Shown piece after piece: positions 8,617 to 17,211 of a stretch of 37,528 bases of DNA. Within the stretch, counting starts at the first letter, position 1, and each line of letters begins with the position of its first letter. Made by a program: the position numbers and the translations under genes. Origin of the DNA: Clostridiales bacterium (GTDB lineage: Bacteria; Bacillota; Clostridia; Oscillospirales; Oscillospiraceae). Below the pieces are notes generated by a model. It saw only the letters and a list, made by a program, of their open reading frames with translations, was not told where the DNA came from and searched no databases. The stretch covers positions 1 through 37,528 of the forward strand of contig SFDT01000017.1 in the NCBI GenBank assembly GCA_004558115.1, written 5' to 3'.

Positions 8617-9606
8617 ATGAAAGTATTGGTATTGGCGCCGGAGGAGCGGTATGACACCTTCGCCGCCGGCAACGAGGTGCGGAAGGCGGCGGAGCTGGTG
8701 TTCTGCGCCCGGGGCGGCACGGAGGCGGAGTGGCTGGCGGCCGCCGGCGACGCGGAGGTGCTGTTCGTCACGCCGGTGACATGGGTGCGGGAGAGCCTCA
8801 TCAGCCGGATGCCCCATTTGAAAATGATCCACTGCGAGGGCGTGGGTGTGGACCGCATCGACCTGGAGGCCGCCCGGAAGCGGGGTATCTACGTGTGCAA
8901 CAACGCCGGATGCAACGCGGCGCCGGTGGCGGAGCTGTCTGTCACGCTGATGAGCATGCTGCTCCACCGGACGCTGTGGGGCCACCGCATGGTGCTCTCC
9001 GGCCGTCAGCTGGAGGCCCAGCAGGAGCTGGACTGCCACGCGCCGCTGGACCTGGCGCTGGCCAAGGTGGGCCTCATCGGCTTCGGCGCCATTGCTCAGG
9101 CCACGGCGGAGCGGCTGCGGCCTTACGGCAGCCGGGTGTACTACTACGCCCGTCACCGCAGGGAAGCGGAGACAGAGCGGGCCTACGGCGTGGAGTACCT
9201 GCCCCTGTATGAGCTGGCGGAGACCTGCGACTTCATCAGCCTTCACCTGCCTGCCACAGCGGAGAGCCATCACCTGCTGGACCAGACGTTTTTTGACCAT
9301 GTGAAGCCGGGGGCGTACCTGGTGAACACCGCCCGGGGCGCCGTCATCGACGATGAGGCCCTGGCGGCGGCTATCCGGTCCGGCCGTCTGGCCGGAGCGG
9401 CCCTGGATGCCTATGAGCCGGAGCCGGTGGAGGCGGACCACCCCCTGGTGGTCCTGGCCCGGGAGTTCCCGGACCGGGTGGTGCTGTGCCCCCACCAGGG
9501 AGGCATCGCCCAGTCGGCCTACCGGAACGTGTACCGGATGCTGTTTGAGAACCTGAAGCGCATCATGGATGGCCAGCGGCCGGAACGGATCGTCAACGGA
9601 CTGTAA
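8617..9606 (+). CDS. D-2-hydroxyacid dehydrogenase (phosphoglycerate dehydrogenase-like)
   Basis: 329-aa NAD(P)-dependent D-isomer specific 2-hydroxyacid dehydrogenase. The NAD-binding Rossmann motif is VGLIGFGAIAQ (about residue 150), with GxGxxxQ in place of the more usual final Gly. The catalytic triad positions are present: Arg in NTARGAVID, Glu in ALDAYEPEPV, His in LCPHQGG. The substrate-binding domain carries GVGVDRIDLEAARKRGIYVCNN. The true substrate (phosphohydroxypyruvate, glyoxylate or another keto acid) cannot be read from the sequence. It begins 3 bases after the AAA ATPase stop and is the last gene of the operon, followed by a strong terminator. Confidence 0.93.
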   Translation: MKVLVLAPEERYDTFAAGNEVRKAAELVFCARGGTEAEWLAAAGDAEVLFVTPVTWVRESLISRMPHLKMIHCEGVGVDRIDLEAARKRGIYVCNNAGCNAAPVAELSVTLMSMLLHRTLWGHRMVLSGRQLEAQQELDCHAPLDLALAKVGLIGFGAIAQATAERLRPYGSRVYYYARHRREAETERAYGVEYLPLYELAETCDFISLHLPATAESHHLLDQTFFDHVKPGAYLVNTARGAVIDDEALAAAIRSGRLAGAALDAYEPEPVEADHPLVVLAREFPDRVVLCPHQGGIAQSAYRNVYRMLFENLKRIMDGQRPERIVNGL

Positions 9607-9626
9607 TATTTGCGAAAAACAATACA

Positions 9627-9661
9627 ATAAGGAGACCGCCTCAGGCGGTCTCCTTATTTTT
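9627..9661. terminator. Bidirectional terminator
   Basis: Stem ATAAGGAGACCGCC (9627-9640), loop TCA, stem GGCGGTCTCCTTAT (9644-9657), then T. The loop TCA is the stop codon of the minus-strand gene at 9641-10372, so that gene's last codons form half of the hairpin. Confidence 0.9.
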
Positions 9662-10372
9662 GGGCGGTTCCGGGGCACCGGCGTCCCAGGTGAATTTCAC
9701 GATGACCCAGCCCACCAGCAGCAGGATGCCGCAGAACCAGTAGACCAGGTCCGTCTCCGCCGAGCCGATGCCGGGGGAGGGCACGGAGTCATCGCAGGCA
9801 AGATAGTCCTGCCAGGGCAGCTCGTTTCCGTCCTTGCCGTAGAGGTGGATGTCCGGGAAGTAATCCCGGTCCGTTTTGTAGACATGGAAGAAATCAGGGG
9901 AGGTCACATCTCCCTCCGCCATGAGGGTGGCGTCGTTTTCCAGGTTGGCCTGGACCTTGTAGCGGGCGATCTCCGGAGGGCAGTGGGCGGCGTACACCAC
10001 CCGGATGTCGGTATCCCGGACACGGGCGGACTGGATAACCGGTCCGGCGCAGTAGGAGGCCTGCAGCGGCTGCCAGCCGCCGAGGATGCCCCGGCGGAAC
10101 TGAATGCTGCCCAAAAGGCCGGAGATTTCACTGTCGGTGAAGGTGAGGATGCGGCGGGAGCCGAAGGTCTTGTCGTGGAGGACCACGGGGTGGAGCACGG
10201 CCCGCAGGGAGTGGGTGTCCTCCGGGCCGGCGGAGGCGTATTCCACAATGGCGCGGACCTTCTGCTCCTCCGTCCCCAGGGACCAGAAGTCCCCTTTATA
10301 TAACAGCCACGCGCCCAGCAGCGTCAGCGCCGCCAGCGCCGCGGCCAATGCGCGGCAGCATTTCCGAATCAT
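9641..10372 (-). CDS. Unknown two-span membrane protein
   Basis: 243-aa protein without a family I recognise. An N-terminal hydrophobic segment (about residues 8-24, ALAAALAALTLLGAWLL) and a C-terminal one (about 210-230, YWFCGILLLVGWVIVKF) enclose a soluble domain of about 180 residues. That domain would be extracytoplasmic with both ends inside, and it has a few Cys (ASYCAG, AAHCPP, LACDD) that might pair. The product ends in a short Pro/Lys-rich tail. AAGGGGGGA precedes the ATG. It is divergent from the formate/nitrite-type transporter, and the two share a 140-bp control region. Confidence 0.75.
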   Translation of the reverse strand: MIRKCCRALAAALAALTLLGAWLLYKGDFWSLGTEEQKVRAIVEYASAGPEDTHSLRAVLHPVVLHDKTFGSRRILTFTDSEISGLLGSIQFRRGILGGWQPLQASYCAGPVIQSARVRDTDIRVVYAAHCPPEIARYKVQANLENDATLMAEGDVTSPDFFHVYKTDRDYFPDIHLYGKDGNELPWQDYLACDDSVPSPGIGSAETDLVYWFCGILLLVGWVIVKFTWDAGAPEPPKNKETA

Positions 10373-10450
10373 CGCGGCAGTCCCCCCTTTCTTTCTATCA
10401 TATCATACAACGGCCGCCGGAAAAACCCACGAAAATCGGCGGAACGGAGA

Positions 10451-10480
10451 TTTACAGGGCGGGAAGGGGGATGGTATCAT
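10451..10480 (+). promoter_or_regulatory. Possible promoter of the FNT gene
   Basis: TTTACA (10451-10456), an 18-base spacer and TATCAT (10475-10480), 33 bases before the start codon. The match is moderate only. Confidence 0.45.
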
Positions 10481-10512
10481 GGAAAGGTACTACAACTTGG
10501 GAGGTTCCCTTT

Positions 10513-11142
10513 ATGAGAGAGAAAGCGGCGTCATTCCTTTACTCCGTGTTGGGCGGCGTGTGCATCGGCATCGGCGGCGTGGTGTTTTTGTCCTGTGAGA
10601 ACAAGGTGGTGGGAGCGGTGTTCTTCTGCCTGGGGCTGTTTGCCATCTGCACCTTCGGCTTCAATCTGTTCACCGGAAAGGTGGGGTACGTGTTTGAGCA
10701 GCCCCTGTCCTATACGGGCTTTGTGCTGTCCGTGTGGCTGGGAAACCTGGTGGGCACGGCCCTGGTGGGCTACGCCGTCCGGGCCACCCGCATCGCGGCG
10801 GCCATCGTGCCCAAGGCGGAGAGCCTGTGCCAGGCGAAGCTGGAGGACGGACTGGGGTCCATTTTCATCCTGTCGGTGCTGTGCAACATTCTGATGTTCA
10901 TCGCCGTGGACGGGTTCAGGAACAACCCCCACCAGGCGGGCAAGTACATCGGTATTTTCCTGGGGGTCACGGTGTTCATCCTGTGCGGGTTTGAGCACTG
11001 TGTGGCCAATATGTTTTACTTTTCCGCGGCCAATGTGTGGAGCCCGCGGACGCTGGGGTACCTGCTGGTCATGACCGCCGGCAACGCCTGTGGCGGTGTG
11101 CTCATTCCCCTGTGCCGCCGGCTGCGGAGCGAAACCAACTAA
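10513..11142 (+). CDS. Formate/nitrite transporter family protein
   Basis: 209-aa membrane protein of the formate-nitrite transporter (FNT) family: six membrane segments forming pentameric channels for small monovalent anions (formate, nitrite, hydrosulfide, lactate). Family landmarks in order are GGVCIGIGGVVFL in helix 1, FNLFTGK (the FTG loop that lines the pore), CNILMF, CGFEHCVANMFYF with the conserved pore His, and TAGNACGGVL near the end. It is shorter than the roughly 260-280 aa typical of FocA. The ATG at 10513 has TTGGGAGG upstream; a longer in-frame start would lie upstream of the candidate promoter. Which anion it carries cannot be told from sequence. Confidence 0.88.
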   Translation: MREKAASFLYSVLGGVCIGIGGVVFLSCENKVVGAVFFCLGLFAICTFGFNLFTGKVGYVFEQPLSYTGFVLSVWLGNLVGTALVGYAVRATRIAAAIVPKAESLCQAKLEDGLGSIFILSVLCNILMFIAVDGFRNNPHQAGKYIGIFLGVTVFILCGFEHCVANMFYFSAANVWSPRTLGYLLVMTAGNACGGVLIPLCRRLRSETN

Positions 11143-11175
11143 AAAAGCAGCCTGCCGCGGCAGGCTGCTTTTTTC
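11141..11175. terminator. Bidirectional terminator
   Basis: AAAAAAGCAGCCTGC/GCAGGCTGCTTTTTT, a near-perfect stem with A and T runs. It lies between the convergent FNT and LysM-GH18 genes and overlaps the stop codon of the latter. Confidence 0.95.
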
Positions 11176-12448
11176 AGCGGATGTCGTACAGGGAGTCCGC
11201 CACCAGCCACAGCTGGGAGAAGGGACGCATCAGGTTCCACACGCCGGCTCCCAGGAAGCCGTACTCCGCGATGAGGCGCAGTTTGGCGGAAAGGCTCCGG
11301 GCGTCCTCAAACCAGACCTCGTGGACGGTGCCGGCGTCATCGGTGTAGTGGAAGAAGGGGGACTGGGCAGTCTCGTCGTACTGGATGGCGATGTCGTACT
11401 GGATGGCCAGCTGAATGGCCCGCTGGTTGGAGATGGACTGGGCCCGGGTGACGCCCTGGACGAAGGGCAGGGGCCAGTCATAGCCGTAGTTGGGCACGCC
11501 CAGCATGATCTTTTCCGGGGGAATCTCCGTGACGGCGTAGTCCAGCACCGCCCGGACGTTGGGCAGCGGCGCCACCGCCATGGGCGGCCCGGCGGTATAG
11601 CCCCACTCGTAGGTCATGAGGAGCACCGCGTCGGAGGCGGCGCCCACGGCGGCGTAGTCGTGGCCCTCGTACAGAAGGCCCCGCTGGGCGGCGGAGGTCT
11701 TGGGGGCCAGTGCCGTCCACAGGAAAAAACCCTGGGCGGACAGCAGCCGCCGCAGGCGGGCCAGGAAGGCGGCGTAGGCCGCGGCCAGACGGCCGGGCAG
11801 GTACTCAAAATCCACATCCACGCCCACATAGCCCCGGTAGCGGACAGTTTGCAAAATCTCCGACACCAGGCGGGACTGGACCGCCTCATCCGTCAGGACC
11901 AGGGCGCCCCGCTCCGTGTCGAACTGGCCGGATTCCGTCAGGGTGGACAGGTGCATGACAGGGCGGGTGCCCCGCTGCCGGGCAGCGGCCAGCAGCTGGT
12001 CATCCTCCAACGGCAGAAGGCCTCCTTCGGCGGTGATGCCGTAGGTGAAGGGGGCCAGGGTGGTGAGATAGGGCAGCTGGGCGGCCAGCAGGTCCTGGCT
12101 GATGAAGGGGTAGGCGTAGCCATTGAGAGTGGCGGGGCCCAGCTTTTCATCAAAGTAAGAGAGGACCAGCACCTGTCCCGGATAGATGCCGGACTGGCCG
12201 CCCAGGGGCCAGTTGTTCCGCCACAGCTGCCGCAGGGAGATGCCGTAGGCGTCCGCGATGGAGGTCAGCGTTTCCCCGGGGCGGACGGAGTGGACCTGCC
12301 GCGGAAAACGGACCACCAGTGTTTGTCCCACCGCCAGGGCGCCGGTATCCGGCACGGCATTGTCTGCCGCCAGACGGTCGGGGTCCACCCCATAGGATGC
12401 CGCAATGAGCTCCACGGTCTCGCCGGGACGCACCACATGAACGATCAT
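11174..12448 (-). CDS. LysM-GH18 spore cortex-lytic/germination protein (SleL/YaaH type)
   Basis: 424-aa protein with two N-terminal LysM domains (about residues 2-47 and 51-97, each starting HxVRPGETxxxIA) and a C-terminal glycoside hydrolase family 18 domain. The catalytic DxDxE motif is in GYVGVDVDFEYL, where the Glu is the acid. Other GH18 features are LMTYEWGY and IMLGVPNYGYDW. The architecture matches Bacillus SleL/YaaH, N-acetylglucosaminidases that act on cortex fragments during spore germination. There is no signal peptide, as in SleL, which fits delivery to the spore from the mother cell. The start at 12448 directly precedes the first LysM and follows GAGGTGATGGGG. No sporulation sigma-factor promoter could be called with confidence. 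Confidence 0.92.
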   Translation of the reverse strand: MIVHVVRPGETVELIAASYGVDPDRLAADNAVPDTGALAVGQTLVVRFPRQVHSVRPGETLTSIADAYGISLRQLWRNNWPLGGQSGIYPGQVLVLSYFDEKLGPATLNGYAYPFISQDLLAAQLPYLTTLAPFTYGITAEGGLLPLEDDQLLAAARQRGTRPVMHLSTLTESGQFDTERGALVLTDEAVQSRLVSEILQTVRYRGYVGVDVDFEYLPGRLAAAYAAFLARLRRLLSAQGFFLWTALAPKTSAAQRGLLYEGHDYAAVGAASDAVLLMTYEWGYTAGPPMAVAPLPNVRAVLDYAVTEIPPEKIMLGVPNYGYDWPLPFVQGVTRAQSISNQRAIQLAIQYDIAIQYDETAQSPFFHYTDDAGTVHEVWFEDARSLSAKLRLIAEYGFLGAGVWNLMRPFSQLWLVADSLYDIR

Positions 12449-12547
12449 TTCCCCATCACCTCTGCCAAAGCATATGCGGTGAAAGGCGGAAACAGAACGC
12501 CTAAATGGGTAATTCCGTGCAAATCGTGCTGGAAAGGCGAAAGATGC

Positions 12548-12576
12548 TTGCCTTTTGGGCGGGAATCCTGTAACAT
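12548..12576 (+). promoter_or_regulatory. Possible promoter of the LysR gene
   Basis: TTGCCT (12548-12553), a 17-base spacer and TAACAT (12571-12576) in the 217-bp region between the divergent GH18 and LysR genes. Confidence 0.4.
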
Positions 12577-12665
12577 AAAAGCAGATATTCAAAAATTTCC
12601 GGTCTTGCACAGTTTTCATGCGGGAATTTCATGGAAGGCCGGGGCGGCAAAGGGAGGACGGCGGC

Positions 12666-13547
12666 GTGAACATTCGGAAATACGAGGCCTTTGTACGGGC
12701 TGTGGAGCTGGGAAGCCTTTCCAAGGCGGCGGAGGAGCTGGGGTACACCCAGTCCGGCATCAGCCACATGATGCAGTCCCTGGAGGACGAGGTGGGCTTT
12801 CCCCTGATGGTGCGGACCTCCTCGGGTATCGTGCCCAACACGGAGGGGGAGATGCTGCTGCCCATCATCCGCCAGCTGCTGCGGACCAACGAGTCCCTGG
12901 AGCAGAACATCGCCAAGATCAAGGGCGCCGACATCGGGCGCATCCGCATCGCCGCCTATCCCAGCGTGGCCACCTATTGGCTGCCCGCCATCATTGCCGG
13001 CTTCCAAAAGGACTATCCCAACGTGGAGATCCAGATCATTGAGGGCGGCACGGACATCATCGAGGGGGCCATGGAGCGCCGGGAGGCGGACCTGTGCCTG
13101 TACGCCGGCGGCGAGGGGAAGAATTTTGAGTGGCTGCCCTTGTGCGAGGACCAGATGCTGGCTCTGGTGCCGCCGGGACATCCCCTGGCAGAGGGAGCCT
13201 TCGTGCCGCTGGAGAGCTTTTTGGCGGAGCCGTTCATCATGCCCATGCAGGGCTATGACGGCGAGGTCCATGATATCCTCTCCAACCTCCCCCAGCAGCC
13301 CCACATCCTGTTTTCCGCGTGCAGCGATTACGCCATCATCTCCATGGTGGCCAAGGGGCTGGGCGTTTCCATCCTGGCGGACCTGCTGCTGCGGAACTAT
13401 CCCAACGACGCCGTGGCGCTGCCCATCCAGCCGCCCCAGTTCCGGATGCTGGGCATGGGCGTGCCCCAGGTGAAGACGGCGTCTCCCATGACGCGGAATT
13501 TCATGCGGTACGTACAGGCGTATGTGGAGCAGATGAAGAAAAGCTAA
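12666..13547 (+). CDS. LysR-family transcriptional regulator
   Basis: 293-aa LysR-type regulator. The N-terminal winged helix-turn-helix (residues 1-60) reads MNIRKYEAFVRAVELGSLSKAAEELGYTQSGISH with a typical LTTR recognition helix, followed by the linker helix and a periplasmic-binding-protein-like effector domain (about residues 90-290). GTG at 12666 is chosen as start because AGGGAGG lies 8 bases upstream and the LTTR domain begins there. Upstream in-frame ATGs would add a non-conserved Arg/Gly-rich extension. It is divergent from the GH18 gene and convergent with cstA; the target is unknown, and either neighbour is possible. The closest visible resemblance is to small-ligand LTTRs of Clostridia. 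Confidence 0.93.
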   Translation: MNIRKYEAFVRAVELGSLSKAAEELGYTQSGISHMMQSLEDEVGFPLMVRTSSGIVPNTEGEMLLPIIRQLLRTNESLEQNIAKIKGADIGRIRIAAYPSVATYWLPAIIAGFQKDYPNVEIQIIEGGTDIIEGAMERREADLCLYAGGEGKNFEWLPLCEDQMLALVPPGHPLAEGAFVPLESFLAEPFIMPMQGYDGEVHDILSNLPQQPHILFSACSDYAIISMVAKGLGVSILADLLLRNYPNDAVALPIQPPQFRMLGMGVPQVKTASPMTRNFMRYVQAYVEQMKKS

Positions 13548-13555
13548 AGGAAAAA

Positions 13556-13596
13556 CACAAGGCGGGAAGCTGCGGCTTCCCGCCTTGTGCCTTTTT
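13556..13596. terminator. Bidirectional terminator between lysR and cstA
   Basis: Stem CACAAGGCGGGAAGC (13556-13570) with GCTTCCCGCCTTGTG (13575-13589), T run to the right and A run (T on the minus strand) to the left. A second GC-rich inverted repeat (about 13603-13638) precedes it on the cstA side. Confidence 0.92.
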
Positions 13597-13656
13597 CAAA
13601 GAGTGGGCCCACCGCGCCGAGGGAAGACGCGGCGGGCCGGGAGAGATGGATGGCGA

Positions 13657-15168
13657 TTATCTTGCGGTGAGCCGTGCGGCACGCTGCTTGCCGTACCACA
13701 AAATGGCGCCCACGTAAGCCGCGGCCGCGGCGATGCCGATGGCGTAGGCGGCGCCCCAGGGGAGATTGAAGCCGATCTTGGCGTTGGCGATATACGTAAC
13801 GGTGACGATGGTGTAGAACGCGCCGGGGAGCAGGGGGATCCAGACATACTTGCGCTTGCCGTTTTCAAACATCCAGATGGAGATGGCCAGGAAGGCAAAC
13901 AGGGACAGAGTCTGGTTGGACCAGGCAAAATAGCGCCACAGGATGTTGAAGCCGTTGCTGTTGAACTTGGCGAAGACCAGGATGGCGGCCACCAGGGCGA
14001 AGATGATGGCGGACAGGGTCAGGCGCTTGCCGTTGGTGCTCTGGTCGATATGGAAGGACTCGGCGATGGTCAGGCGCAGACCCCGCAGGGCGGTGTCGCC
14101 GGAGGTGATGGGCAGGACCACGATGCCAAGCAGGGCGATGACGCCGCCCACATTGCCCAGAATGTCCTTGCAGACCACGATGACGGTGCCGGTGGCGCCG
14201 GCGTTGGCCGCCTGCATACCCAGGTTGTACACGCCCATGGCGGCGCCGGCCCAGACCATGGCGATGAAGCCTTCCAAAATCATCATGTTGTAGAAGGTAT
14301 TGCGGCCTTCCCGCTCGCTTTTCATGGTGCGGGAGATGATGGCCGTCTGGGTGGAGTGGAAGCCGGAGAGGATGCCGCAGGCCACGGTGACGAAGAACAC
14401 GGGGATGAAATGGCCGCCGGCGAAGTACTCCCCATAGCTGAAGGGGGCGGTGCCGCCGTCAGCGGTGGTCTGGAACGCCTGGAAGGCAACGCCCTGCCAG
14501 TTATCCCACAGGTTCAGCAGAGGATAGCCCTTGGCAAAGAGGCCGACGAACACACCCGCGGCGGAAAACAGCAGGATGGCACCGAAAACGGGATAGATCT
14601 TACCGATGATGGCGTCGATGGGGAAGACGGTGGCGATCAGGTAGTAGGCAAAGATGACGCCGTAAATGACCCAGGTGGAAACAGAGGTGGCCTTGCCGTC
14701 AAAGCCGAAGATGCCGGTGGCGGCGAGGTCACCGGGGGTGTAGATGAACACGGCGCCCACCAGCAGCAGAAGGACGCAGACGAACACCTGGTAGATCCGG
14801 TAAATGGTTTGATTGGAATAGCGGCGGACCATCTCAGGCATCTGGGTGCCGCCGTCCCGCAGGCAGATCATGCCGGAGAAATAGTCGTGCATGGCGCCGC
14901 CGATGATGTTGCCGATGGGGATGGTGATAAACGCGATGGGCCCGAAGAGGATGCCCTGAATGGGCCCGAAGATGGGACCTGTGCCTGCGATGTTCAGCAG
15001 GTTGATGAGCATATTCTTCCAGCTTTTCATGGGAACGTAGTCCACGCCGTCCTGCTTGGCGTAGGCGGGGGTCTTCCGGCCGTCGGGGCCGAAGACCCTT
15101 TCACAGAATCTGCCGTACAGGGCGGCACCGACGAAGAGGATCACAAGACCCAGGATGAAAGTTGCCAT
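13657..15168 (-). CDS. cstA: Carbon starvation protein CstA family transporter
   Basis: 503-aa polytopic membrane protein of the CstA family. Members take up peptides and, in several bacteria, pyruvate when carbon is scarce. Recognisable regions are the N-terminal YGRFCERVFGPD and DGVDYVPMKSWKNMLINLLNIAGTGPIFGPIQG, the GGAMHDYFSGM segment, CGILSGFHSTQTA, and the PITSGDTALRGLRLTIAE stretch near the fourth quarter. The ATG at 15168 is used because AAAAAGGAG lies about 10 bases upstream. A start 27 bases further left would place this ribosome binding site inside the coding region. It lies directly downstream of the two-component genes on the same strand, separated by a hairpin. This suggests, without proving, that the pair controls it. 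Confidence 0.94.
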   Translation of the reverse strand: MATFILGLVILFVGAALYGRFCERVFGPDGRKTPAYAKQDGVDYVPMKSWKNMLINLLNIAGTGPIFGPIQGILFGPIAFITIPIGNIIGGAMHDYFSGMICLRDGGTQMPEMVRRYSNQTIYRIYQVFVCVLLLLVGAVFIYTPGDLAATGIFGFDGKATSVSTWVIYGVIFAYYLIATVFPIDAIIGKIYPVFGAILLFSAAGVFVGLFAKGYPLLNLWDNWQGVAFQAFQTTADGGTAPFSYGEYFAGGHFIPVFFVTVACGILSGFHSTQTAIISRTMKSEREGRNTFYNMMILEGFIAMVWAGAAMGVYNLGMQAANAGATGTVIVVCKDILGNVGGVIALLGIVVLPITSGDTALRGLRLTIAESFHIDQSTNGKRLTLSAIIFALVAAILVFAKFNSNGFNILWRYFAWSNQTLSLFAFLAISIWMFENGKRKYVWIPLLPGAFYTIVTVTYIANAKIGFNLPWGAAYAIGIAAAAAYVGAILWYGKQRAARLTAR

Positions 15169-15322
15169 AAACACACACTCCTTTTTGGCCGCCATGGGCC
15201 AGTATCTGTTAATACCATATCGGATTTCAAAGGAGTTGGCCGTTAAGGAGCGGCGGATAGCGTTTCCTTACCGTGAGAAAAGAACAGCGGCCCGCAAAGG
15301 CGCCGCTAAGGGGAAAACAGAC

Positions 15323-15364
15323 AAGCGCCCATCCCGCCGCAGGCACGCGGCGGAATGGGCGCTT
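15323..15364 (-). terminator. Terminator of the two-component operon
   Basis: Stem AAGCGCCCAT (15323-15332) with ATGGGCGCTT (15355-15364), with inner CCGCCGC/GCGGCGG pairing. Read leftward it is followed by GTCTGTTTT, a weak U tract, so termination may be partial and read into cstA possible. Confidence 0.7.
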
Positions 15365-15371
15365 ACCGTAT

Positions 15372-16079
15372 TTACTCACCCTCGGCCATGCGGTAGCCGA
15401 CGCCGACCTCTGTGAACAGGTAGCGGGGCTCAGCGGGATTTTCCTCGATCTTGCGGCGGATATTGGCCATGTTCACCCGGAGGATCTGATTGTCTCCGCC
15501 GGCCCGGGGACCCCAGAGCTCCTTGATGATGAAGTCGTAGGTGAGGACCTTGCCGGCGTATTTGGCAAGCAGGGCCACGATGCGGAACTCGCTGAGGGTC
15601 AGGCGGACATTTTTCCCCCGGACCAGGGCCTGGTGCTTGTTGAAGTCCACCACCAGGTCGCCTACCGTGTAGGTCCCCTTTTGGGCGATCTCGTCGTTGC
15701 CGGAGACGGTGCGGGTGTGGCGGATGGCGGCCCGGACCCGGGCCAGCAGCTCGTCGGTCCCGAAGGGCTTGGTGAGGTAGTCGTCGGCGCCCAGGTCCAG
15801 GGCGCTGACCTTGTCCCCCTCGTGAGAACGGGCGGAGACGACCACCACCGGCAGGCTGGTCCAGCTGCGCAGCTGGCGGAGAATGTCCATGCCGTCCATA
15901 TCCGGCAGGCCCAGGTCCAGAATGATGAGGTCCGGACAGTGGGAGGCGATCATGGACAGGGCCTCCTGGCCGGAGCGGGCCTGCATGGCTTCGTAGCCGT
16001 TGGTGTTCAATATGGTGGAGATAAAACGGGAAATGCTTTTTTCATCCTCTACCACCAGGATCTTTTCACGAATATTCAT
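15372..16079 (-). CDS. OmpR/KdpE-family response regulator
   Basis: 235-aa response regulator. Receiver domain (residues about 5-118): acidic pair E11/D12, phosphoacceptor Asp55 in LIILDLGLPDMDG, Thr/Ser switch in VVVVSAR, and Lys in YLTKPFG. The C-terminal winged-helix DNA-binding domain (about 140-232) has LTLSEFRIVALLAKYAGKVLT and the RVNMANIRRKIE recognition region, closest to KdpE. The ATG at 16079 overlaps the kinase stop (ATGA), and GGAGGGG precedes it, so the two are translationally coupled. Despite the KdpE likeness no kdpFABC genes are nearby; the neighbour is cstA. Confidence 0.95.
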   Translation of the reverse strand: MNIREKILVVEDEKSISRFISTILNTNGYEAMQARSGQEALSMIASHCPDLIILDLGLPDMDGMDILRQLRSWTSLPVVVVSARSHEGDKVSALDLGADDYLTKPFGTDELLARVRAAIRHTRTVSGNDEIAQKGTYTVGDLVVDFNKHQALVRGKNVRLTLSEFRIVALLAKYAGKVLTYDFIIKELWGPRAGGDNQILRVNMANIRRKIEENPAEPRYLFTEVGVGYRMAEGE

Positions 16080-17158
16080 ACTTCCCCTCCTGTTGATAAA
16101 GGCAGACGGAAGGTGAATTCCGCGCCGTCCGCCAGATTTTGAGCCTCCATGGTGCCGCCGTGAGCCCGGACGATGGCCAGACACACGGAAAGCCCCAGGC
16201 CCATGTTGCGCTTTCCGTCGCAGGACGAGGTCTCGCCGTGCTTCAGTGTGCCGTCAAAAAGCGTGGGCAGCAGGTCGGGGGAGATGCCCTGGCCGTTGTC
16301 CCGCACGGAAAACAGCGCGTCGTCGCCGTCGCATTGGACGCTGAGATCGATCTTTGTGGTGGTTTTGCCGTGGAGTACGGCGTTTTCCAGAAGATTGGAC
16401 AGGACCTGCCCGATGAGGATGGCGTCCATGGGGACGAACAGCAGCGTTTCCGGAGCGCAGACTTCCACGGAGACGTCAGGATAGCGCTTGCGGAATTTCT
16501 GCACGGCCACGCCCAGGATCTCCTCGGCGGGCTCCGCCTCTTTATGGATGCAGGCGGGGTCGCTGCCAATGCGGGTGATGGAGAGCAGATTCTCCACCAC
16601 CTGGATGAGCCACTGGGCGTCGTCGCGGACGTCCTCCAGCAGGTCCCGCTGCTCCACCGGGGAGAGGGTGGGCGTTTCCAGAATGGTGGAGGTGGCGCCC
16701 ACGATGGAGGTCAGGGGGGTGCGGATATCGTGGGAGACGGAGCGCAGCAGGTTGGCCCGCATTTTCTCCTTCTCGTTTTCCACCCGCAGCTCCTGCTGCT
16801 GCTTTGCCTGGGAGGTCAGGGTGCTGGTGATGATGGAGACGCCCAGAAAGGCCAGAAAGCTCAGAGGATAGCCGGAGAGGGTGAAGTTCAGGGCCAGATA
16901 CGGGTAAGTAAACACGTAGTTGACGCAGACGACGCCCAGCAAAGCGGCCACAAGGCCGTATAAGTAGCCGGTGGTCAGCCGGGAGATCAGAAGGACCGCC
17001 AGCACGAAAATGGGAGAGGCGAAGCCGTCGCCGCTGTTGGACAGGCGGAGCAGGGCACAGAAGACCACCGCGCAGAGAAAAATGACCGAGGCCAGCAGGA
17101 AGTCCCGCCAGGAGAAGGGAAAAAGCTGCTTCCAGGTGTGTCGCTCTTTACGGTGCAA
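16076..17158 (-). CDS. KdpD-like sensor histidine kinase lacking the KdpD/USP N-terminal part
   Basis: 360-aa membrane kinase. Residues about 20-113 contain four membrane segments of the DUF4118 type found in KdpD. HisKA follows, with the phosphorylated His at about 143 in LLRSVSHDIRTPLTSIVG, and the ATPase domain has an N box (QVLSNLLENAVLHG), G1 (DNGQGI) and G2 (GLGLSV). Full KdpD proteins are near 900 aa, with an N-terminal KdpD domain and a USP domain; both are absent here, so the signal is likely sensed by the membrane part. It starts with TTG at 17158, chosen because AAAGGAGG lies 8 bases upstream. First gene of an operon with the response regulator. Confidence 0.93.
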   Translation of the reverse strand: MHRKERHTWKQLFPFSWRDFLLASVIFLCAVVFCALLRLSNSGDGFASPIFVLAVLLISRLTTGYLYGLVAALLGVVCVNYVFTYPYLALNFTLSGYPLSFLAFLGVSIITSTLTSQAKQQQELRVENEKEKMRANLLRSVSHDIRTPLTSIVGATSTILETPTLSPVEQRDLLEDVRDDAQWLIQVVENLLSITRIGSDPACIHKEAEPAEEILGVAVQKFRKRYPDVSVEVCAPETLLFVPMDAILIGQVLSNLLENAVLHGKTTTKIDLSVQCDGDDALFSVRDNGQGISPDLLPTLFDGTLKHGETSSCDGKRNMGLGLSVCLAIVRAHGGTMEAQNLADGAEFTFRLPLSTGGEV

Positions 17159-17211
17159 AACAGGGGCCTCCTTTCTGTCACAGGATGACTTTATGAAAAC
17201 AGATCACATTT

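Noticed and set aside
11090..13042. 650-codon plus-strand frame over the GH18 gene
   Set aside because: It starts inside the FNT gene, crosses a terminator and an entire LysM-GH18 gene on the other strand, and has a repeat-like Gly/Gln composition.
13585..15246. Plus-strand frame opposite cstA
   Set aside because: Asp/Gly/His-rich shadow of a membrane-protein gene; no start signal.
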